Below are positions 23,401-32,400 of a stretch of 64,000 nt of DNA, piece after piece. The notes below the pieces were generated by a model that had not been told where the DNA came from, ran no database searches, and saw only the letters and a list, made by a program, of their open reading frames with translations. The stretch lies in contig VZSR01002145.1 in NCBI GenBank assembly GCA_013398615.1, forward strand, positions 4,009,616-4,073,615. Reading direction: 5' to 3'. Position numbers and translations under genes: made by a program. The stretch comes from Brachypodius melanocephalos (taxonomy: Eukaryota > Chordata > Aves > Passeriformes > Pycnonotidae). Within the stretch, counting starts at the first letter, position 1, and each line of letters opens with the position of its first letter.

Positions 23401-26400
23401 TCCTACCCGCCAGCCTCTTCCCTGCGCCTGCCCCCTCCCTCACCGCCCGCTCTGTTGCAGGAAGAGATCCAGCAACTGAAGAGCAAACTCGAGAAGGTGG
23501 AGAAGGAGCGCAACGAGCTGCGGCTCAACAGCGACCGCCTGGAGAGCAGGGTAGGTCTTTGCCTCTGCTGGAATGGGATATGGTGCTGTTCCAGCCTGCC
23601 CCAGCCCATGGTCCCATTCCCCCTGCCGCCCCCAGATCACAGAACTGACATCGGAACTGACGGACGAGCGGAACACTGGTGAGTCGGCCTCCCAGCTGCT
23701 GGACGCTGAGACGGCCGAGAGGCTGCGGGCTGAGAAGGAGATGAAGGACCTGCAGGTAAATGTGCCCCTCCCCGGCCTTGCAATGTCTCCTGTCCCTCTC
23801 AAGTGCTCACCACGGCCCTGTCCCCTCCCAGGCCAAGTACGATGCCCTGAAGAAGCAGATGGAGTCGATGGAGATGGAGGTGATGGAGGCTCGGCTCATC
23901 CGGGCGGCCGAGCTCAATGGAGAGCTCGACGATGATGATTCAGGTACTCTCCTGCCTCGAGTGCTGGCTGCTGACACACCTTGCAGTGTCTCCCTCTCCC
24001 TGTGCCACCCCCACAGCCCCTTGGTGACCACGTTTCCCCACACAGGTGGTGAATGGCGGCTGAAATACGAGCGGGCAGTGCGGGAGATTGACTTCACCAA
24101 GAAACGGCTGCAGCAGGAGCTGGAGGACAAGCTGGAGGTGGAGCAGCAGGGCAAGAGGCAGCTGGAGCGCAAGGTGAGTAGGGGCTCAGCTCTGGGGACT
24201 CCCATGTCCCCTCAGCATGGCTAGGACAGCAGGGACATGGTGGCATCCCAGAGCCCTCACTGCCTGGCCACCTCTGCCCACAGCTGGCGGACCTGCAGGC
24301 GGACAGCGAGGAGAGTCAGCGAGCCCTGCAGCAGCTGAAGAAAAAGTGCCAGCGCCTGGCTGCCGAGCTGCAGGACACCAAGCTGCACCTTGAGGGACAG
24401 CAGGGACGCAACCATGACCTGGAGAAGAAGCAGCGGAGGTGGGGACCGTGTACTGATGGCGGGGGAGCCATGGGGGACACGCCTCTGGCGAAGTGGCATT
24501 ACCATTTTAGCAGGCATTTGGGCACCTCACCAGCTCCTACTTGGCTCCAGCGGGATGGGGCTGCCCAAGTTGGATGTGTTTGTTTTGGAGGGGGGATTCC
24601 CATGCCCTTTTGAGGGGCCCAGAGCTGAGTGATCCCATGTGGGGTCGTGTCCCATGGCGGGGGTTGCTAGTGCCCTGCATCTCCACTCGGCACGCGCTGC
24701 CATCCCGTCCCCTCTCCCAGCCCCAAAGTTTGCTAACGTTATTAAGCAGCAGGGACGCTTTCATCTCATTATGGTAATGATCACACACACAAATACGGCG
24801 AGAGAATCCAATCTAATTAATTTCAATTTCCGCGGATTGGAGTCTGTGCTAATGCAGCTGTTTATTACCCAGCGCAAGGAAAAATGGGGATTAGCTGCCG
24901 AGGTGTTTAACGCAGGTCACAAACTCAAGCGCGGGGTTGTTTTCCAAGCCCCAAAGGCAGTGATTTCGGAGCAAACCCGGCTGATCCCATCCCAGGGGCA
25001 CTGGGAGAGATTGCCACATTGCTGCCTGTCTACAGGCTGTGCTGAGCATTCCTTCAACAGGGGCTTGTGTGTCCTCTTTGGGGATGGGACTGGTGTCATG
25101 TCCCCAGGTGCCACATCCCAGCACTGGGATGCAGCTGTGGGAGCTGAGGTGCCACAAGAGCCCGTCTCTCCTAGAGACCCCTCCATGTCCTGCTTGGTGG
25201 GTTTGGTGTGCCCTTGGAGTAGCCAAGCCCCTGCTTTTGACAGCCGTGGTTCCATGAGCACATGCTGGCCCTGGAGAACAGCTGAGATGCTGCTGGGGTC
25301 AGTGCTGCACTCCCCATTAGCATGGAGTGAAGACGTCAGGAGGAGTGTCTGAGTGACTCGGTGCCACCGTGCTGGCAATTAAAGACTCATCAACAGTGTG
25401 TTTCACACAAGCACTCAGCAGCACACCCCCCTTCCCAGTGCTTGCTGCTGAGGGAAGGGGGTGCTCAGTGCAGTGCCCCTGTCACAGGGCTGATGATCAG
25501 TCCCTGGGGTGCTGAGTGCTCACCCCACTCTCCCCATGCAGGTTTGACAGCGAGCTCTCACAGGCGCATGAGGAGGCACAGCGGGAACGGCTGCAGCGGG
25601 AGAAGCTGAGCCGAGAGAAGGATGTGCTGGTGGCAGAGGTCTTTGGCCTCAAGCAGCTGCTGGAGGTGAGTGGCCCCCAGACCCTCCCCAGCTTCCCAAC
25701 CACTGGGTGCCCTGGACTGACAGTGACCCTGTCTTTCGCAGGACAAGGACTCGGACATCACCGGGCTGACACAAAAGGCGGAGGCGCTGGAGGCAGAGCT
25801 GCAGGACATCTCCTCCCAGGAGTCAAAGGACGAAGCCTCCCTGGCCAAGGTGAAGAAACAGCTGAGGGACCTGGAGGCGAAGGTCAAAGACCAGGAGGAG
25901 GAACTGGATGAGCAGGCTGGGACCATCCAGATGCTGGAGCAGGTACAGCGGGGAGGGGCGAGGTTTCTGGGTGGGGTGGTTTCATGCAGGGCTGTTATTA
26001 CCTGGGCCGGGCTTGCCTGGGAAGAGGAGGCAGCCAGGCATTGCCACGGCCGACACGGCTCCGGGCCCTCCGTGCCATGGCCCGGCAGGTCACCATGGGG
26101 CGGGCAGCCCAGCTGGCCTCAGACCTGGGGGTTTTCAGGGTGAGTGGTGACTGGAGAGTGGCATGGAGGGGTCCCCTTCGCTCTGACCACATCCCCATTG
26201 TTTGCAGGCGAAGCTGCGGCTGGAGATGGAGATGGAGCGGCTGCGGCAGACCCACGCCAAGGAGGTGGAGAGCCGTGATGAGGAGGTGGAGGAGATCCGG
26301 CAGTCATGCCAGAAGAAGGTAGGGCTCAGCTGTGGCCCCTCTGCCCAGGAGGGCCTGGGATGCCTCCCCATACCCTGGCCTGGTGCTGGGAGCTGCCAGC

Positions 26401-29400
26401 CGGGCACCGTCACGCAGCACCCGGCTCCCACACAGCCGACCACAGCCCGGCTCCACCGGCCCAGCGGGTCCGACCAGTCCTGCTGCTGCCCGGGCCAGCA
26501 CATGCCGGGCTTTGTGCCTCTGGTTGCGCAAACACCCAGCTGGTGGGGTCACTCAGTGTCCCCGGGGTGCTGGGACACGTGAGAAGGGGGTCATGACCCG
26601 TCCTCACCGCCCTGACTGGCTGCCCCCTGGCTGTCCCCTAGCTGAAGCAGATGGAGGTGCAGCTGGAGGAGGAGTACGAGGACAAGCAGAAGGTGCTGAG
26701 AGAGAAGCGGGAGCTGGAGAGCAAGTTATCCGCTGTCAGCGAGCAGGTGGGGTGAAGGGCAGCTGGGCACCTGCCTTGCTTTGGGGATGGATCTTGAGGT
26801 GGCCGTGGTGGGGTGGATACCCCTCTGGCCTGGAGCCATGACAGATTTTCCCCTGCCACAGGCCAACCAGCGGGACTTTGAGACGGAAAAGCGCCTGCGC
26901 CGGGATCTGAAGAGAACAAAGGCGCTGCTGGCTGATGCTCAGATCATGCTGGACCACCTGAAAAACAATGCACCCAGCAAGAGGGAGATCACCCAGCTCA
27001 AGAATCAGGTGTGCACCTAGAAACTCCTCATACTGCAGGCTTTGAGGGACACAGGGTGTCCCTGTTCCCTGGCCAGGCACTGAGCTATATTCCTGCAGCT
27101 GGAAGAGTCGGAGTTCACCTGTGCAGCCGCTGTCAAGGCCCGCAAATCCATGGAGGTGGAGATCGAGGACCTCCACCTGCAGATCGATGACCTTGCCAAG
27201 GCCAAGGCAGCGGTGAGTGGGTTTGAGCTGTGATGAACCATGGTGGGACTATGCCCCATTTGCACCCAGGGTGGCCCCACACTCTTTGGAGTGGGTTTGG
27301 GGGGTGAGTGCCCCATTCTTGGGGTGCAGTGGGAGACACGTGGGGCTCCCTGCAGCTGGAGGAGCAGCTGAGCCGTCTGCAGCGAGAAAAGAATGAGGTG
27401 CAGAGCCGGCTGGAGGAGGACCAGGAGGACATGAATGAGCTGATGAAGAAGCACAAGGCAGCTGTGGCCCAGGTGAAAGGGGAGCAGCAGCTGCACCCAC
27501 CCCACACCCTCAAGATCTCCCTCTTGGAGCCAGCTCAGTGGGACCCCCACTGATGGCCCTGATGTGTCCTGCAGGCGTCCCGGGACCTGGCGCAGATGAA
27601 TGACCTCCAGGCACAGCTGGAGGAGGTCAGCAAGGAGAAGCAGGAGCTGCAGGAGAAGGTGAAGATGCACCCTGAGTGAAGCTAGGGCAGTGGGGGGCAC
27701 TCAGAGACCCATTGCCCACACCATGAGAGGCCCTCTCCACTGTGTGGGTGCAGAGCAGTCCCGTGGGAAGCTCTCCATCAGGATGGGCGCAGCATGGCCA
27801 GCAGCTCTCCTCCAAGACAGCGTGGCAGGGGGGGCAGGGTGATTGTGGTCGAGGCTGAGGCTGTGCCCTCTCCCACAGCTGCAAGGTCTGCAGAGCCAGC
27901 TGGAGTTCCTGGAGCAATCCATGGTGGACAAGTCACTGGTGAGCCGGCAGGAGGCCAAAATCCGTGAGCTGGAGACCAGGCTGGAGTTCGAGAGGACACA
28001 AGTGAAGCGCCTAGAGGTAGTCACAGGGCTTTCCCTCTGCTCCAGCTGGGACAGGGGTGCAACAGGACCATAACAAAGCTGCCTGAGGGTCTTCTGAGTG
28101 CCTCCCATCCCCATGACCCCCCACGCTGCAGCCCTCCCTCTCTGGCAGCCCATCCCCATCTCCACAGGGAAGGCTCCCTGCAAGCACTGATAACAGTAAT
28201 CCACCGCCCAGCCCGGCAAAGTGCTGCTCTTTCCCTGCATCGACTTAGGGAAATTATAGACTCCCCAGTCCCGCGAACGCAGCCTGTTTTATATTCTGCC
28301 TCCGCAGCTCTGCCGGGGAGCGCGGCAGCTTAGCTCTCCTCTTCATATTTTCCAAGCTATTATTTCCTTCTCCACTCTCTCTGCCGGGGCCATAAATATG
28401 TAGCGGCTGGCTCGGTGGCTGGGGGAGAACGGGAGCTATTTTTTCCCTACGTTACATGTTTTAATTACTTCACACACAGTTAAATCTATTTTTCCAATTC
28501 AACAAAGCCCTTGCTGTTGTTCTGCCCCTTCCCTGGCCCTGGGAGGGGGCGGTTTCTCCTCCATCTGCTTGTGTAAATTGATGGGAGTGGGATCCATCCT
28601 CGCATCATCCTCTGGTGGGTGTCGGGGTGAGGGGTCTGTGGGGGGGTTTGGGGTGACCCTGCTGCTCGGCAGAGCCTGGCCACGCGGCTGAAGGAGAACA
28701 TGGAGAAGCTGACGGAGGAGCGGGATCAGCGCGCGGCCGCCGAGAACCGGGAGAAGGAGCAGAACAAGCGGCTGCAGCGGCAGCTCCGTGATGTCAAGGA
28801 GGAGATGGGCGAGCTGGCCAAGAAGGAGGCAGAAGCCAGCCGCAAGAAACACGAGCTGGTGAGGCACCTGTGGTAGGGCCAGGCAGGGGACAGGAGGGGT
28901 GTTCCCTGAGGAATGCGGCTCATCCCACTCCCTCCCCGCAGGAGATGGACCTGGAGAGCCTGGAAGCCGCCAACCAGAGCTTGCAGTCAGACCTGAAGCT
29001 GGCCTTCAAGCGCATCGGGGACCTGCAGGCGGCCATCGAGGATGAGATGGAGAGTGACAGCAATGAGGACCTCATCAACAGGTGAGAGAGCAACTGGGCC
29101 CAGCTCCTGCACCTCCCTGGGCATCACCGCTTCCCCTCTCCACCTCAGAAATGCCACAGGGACCCCCTTGGCTCTGCCTGGCCCTGGCAGGATGCTGTCT
29201 GTGCATCCATCCATGCATCGTGCACACATGCATCTGTCCGTGCACCCGCGTCTGTCCATCCGTGCATCGGGCACCTGTGCACACAGGCATCAGTCCATGC
29301 GTCTGTGCATCCATCCCCCCGTCCACCCGCAGCCCCCATGAGCTTCAACCACTTGTGGAGGTGCCTGACATGCATCCAGGATCCTGCCAGCTGGCTGGAA

Positions 29401-32400
29401 GCAGCCCAGAGAGCCCCAGGAGCCAAGGCAGCACAAGCTGGCAGGAGGTTTGGGATGCTGGGATCCAGCCCAGCCCAGGATAGAATTATGGAATCATACA
29501 ATTGTTTAGGTTGGGAAAGACCTCTGAGATAATCGACTCCAGCCATTAACTCAGCACTGCCATGTTAGCACTAAATCATGTCCCCAGGTGCCACATTTTT
29601 TAATATTTCCAGGGAATGACTCCACCACTTCCCTGGACAGCCTGTCCCAATGCCTGGCCACCCTTTTGATGAAGAAATTTTTCCTGATATCCAAACCTCC
29701 CATGGCACAACTTGAGGCTATATCCTCTTGTCTTTTTTCTTGTTCCTTGGGAACAACGCCTGACCCCCCGGCTACAACCTCCTTTCAGGAAGTTGTTGGG
29801 AGTGAAAACGTCCTCCCTGATCCTCCTTTCCTGCAGGCTGACCTTGCGCAGCTCCCTCAGTTGTTCTTCATCAGACTTATGTTCCAGACCCTTCCCCAAC
29901 TCTGTTGCCTTTCTTGGGATACTCTCCAACACCCAACCTGGGATGCTGGGATCCAGCTGGGTGCAACCCCACTCCAGGGGCACAGGGCAGCCTCACCTCC
30001 CTCCCCTGACCCTTTCCCATAATTTAATTTGCCCATAACTGTTTCCCACCCACTTAGTCTTTTTTTAATTTATTTTCCTTTCATTTGATTTATTTTCTGT
30101 TGTGTTTCTCCCCTCTCCGACCCTGCCTCCCCACCAACCCCTCCCAGTTTGCAGGACATGGTGGCAAAGTATCAGAAAAGAAAGAGTAAACTGTGAGGAG
30201 CATCTCTTTCCTTCCTCCCCTTCCCCTAACCCCCACCTCACCCCCGGGGGCCGGGGTCCCGCATGCCACTGGCCCAACTCAGCATGCCCTAACAGCACCC
30301 ACGGCACGGCACAGCACGGCACAGCACGGCACATAACCACATCCCATGCATGGGGACGGGACGAGCCCCTGGGATGGGGTGGGGGTTGATGCTCTGCCGT
30401 GGCTGATGACGAATGGGGCAGCAATGGAGCCCTGCTGCCACTAATTAATACCCGCATCGACCCGGGTCCTGCTTAACTAACGGCACGTTTTCCTGGACAT
30501 AAACTGTGTTTGATGTGGAGCTTAATTCCATTGGTCAGAAAACCTTAGCTGTCCCCAGAGCTTGTTTTTGGGGCTCGTTGGGGTTTTTTTTTTTTTGGTG
30601 TCATTCTGTGTTTTTTTGTTGGTGTTTTTTTTTTCCTCCAAGCCCAGCGTTGCCTGGATGTATTGCAGGGGAGGGAGATGCGCAGGATGGAGCGCGGCTC
30701 GTTGCTCTGAATTTAAAAAGAGAAGGATTCATATACAGAGTCTACCCCAACCTGTCCCTTGTGCTGTTTGCCTTCATTCCCAGGCAGGGAATAAGCCCAA
30801 AACCAGGCAGATAAAAGGCCATTTAAGATCTTATGATACATCCCATCCCTTCCTTGGAGTGACCTGGTGGGAGCGGGGTGGCAAGAGGGGACCACACTGT
30901 TTCAATTTCCGTATAGATCCCGACGGTGCTGCCATAACCCTAATGAAAGCAGTAAGCGGTGAGGTATTAAGAGAGATTTATTCAGGGATGCTTTTAACGT
31001 GGAGGAATGGATTTTGCAATGCAGACAGCACCTTCTTTCTAAAGGCAATCAATATGGTTACGAACGGCCGTTATAAATTAGATGGTTTAAGCCAGATAGG
31101 GCTTTTTTTTTACGCCGAGACGTAAATCAGGGGCTCTCGGGCACGGCAGGGCTGTAAATCTGCCCGCTGTGCTCCCACGCCCGCCGTGGCGGAGTCGTTT
31201 CTGTTCCGCCTGCTAAACTCCTGTTTACCCGGGGCCATCAGCATTGCTCTTCCTCGCTGTAATTCTGCACTCGACGGTGGCCTATAAAAATGAACCCACT
31301 TATTTCCTTCCCAATCCTGGAGCTGGAAATCTCCTGTGTTTCTGGAGCTGTGCCCTGCCTGCTGCCCCTAAGCCTGGCCTTGCTGTCTCCAGCTCTGGAG
31401 CCATGCAGTGACAGGAAGATGTTGTTGCCCCTTTGGGCAGCCATGGGGCTGGTTTGGGGGTGTTTCAGGGAGCCCCTGGCTTGCAGGTTGAACTACGTGC
31501 ATGCAGATTACGTCCCAGAGATGGAGCAGAACCACAGGATGGGGTTTCACCCATGCCAGGGTACACAGGCAGTGGGTACTGGAGGGGTTCAGTGCCTTCC
31601 AATGCACTTCCATCTCTCCAGCACCCAAAAACTCACTGCCCCTTGCTGACCTCTTGCTTTCTTCCACCCTGACCCGCTCCTCCGGCAGCGACGGTGACTC
31701 AGATGTGGACTCGGAGCTGGAGGAGCGCGTGGATGGGGTGAAGTCTTGGCTCTCCAAGAACAAAGGCTCCTCCAAAGCGCTCTCGGATGACGGCAGCCTG
31801 AAGGGCAGCAGGTGGGTGCAGGGCTGGGCACGGCGCTGGTGGGCAGAGGATGGGCTGAGCTGGGCTGGGACATGGACAGGGCTGGGTGGGTGCCTGTGGG
31901 ATGTGGCATTTGGTGCTGTGTTCCCACCTGGTGCTTGTGTGGATGGCTAGGGAAGGGTTAATGCTGCTGAGCAGCTCTGTCTCCACTGGGGACACATGTT
32001 CCCCTGCCCAAGGGGACCTCCCTGGTCCCCTCATCCCACCCTGGAGGCATATGGGGCATCCACAGCCCCTACCCCATGTGCCTCCCCAGGGTTTGCGGTG
32101 CTGGGCTTCAGCTCTGTGCAGCATTCCATCATTCCAGGACTAATTCCCTGCTCTGTCCTGCCCTCCTGTGCAGTCCCACACCTCCCTCCCCACACCTGTC
32201 AGAAAATGTTGGCAGAGGTGGGGGACATGCCCAGGTGCACCCACGGCATGGGGCTGGGGCACGCAGCCCCACTCCCCTTCCTCTTGGAAAACGCTTGCCT
32301 GCTGTGCGCAGATTGCTTTTATCCAAACCCAATTTCCTAGCAGGGCTCCAGGAGTCCCAGGGGACTCCCTCCCTCTGCCGAGCAGGGGAAAAGATCTGAG

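Noticed and set aside
25984..26150. Possible extra exon before 26208 (a GTGAGT follows GTTTTCAGG)
   Set aside because: No counterpart in MYO18A, which runs directly from LEQ to [11 protein letters not shown]; inserting it would break the heptad pattern.
29600..29983. Coding frame on the minus strand at 29600-29983
   Set aside because: It lies in the CR1 fragment and is a remnant of that element, not a host gene.
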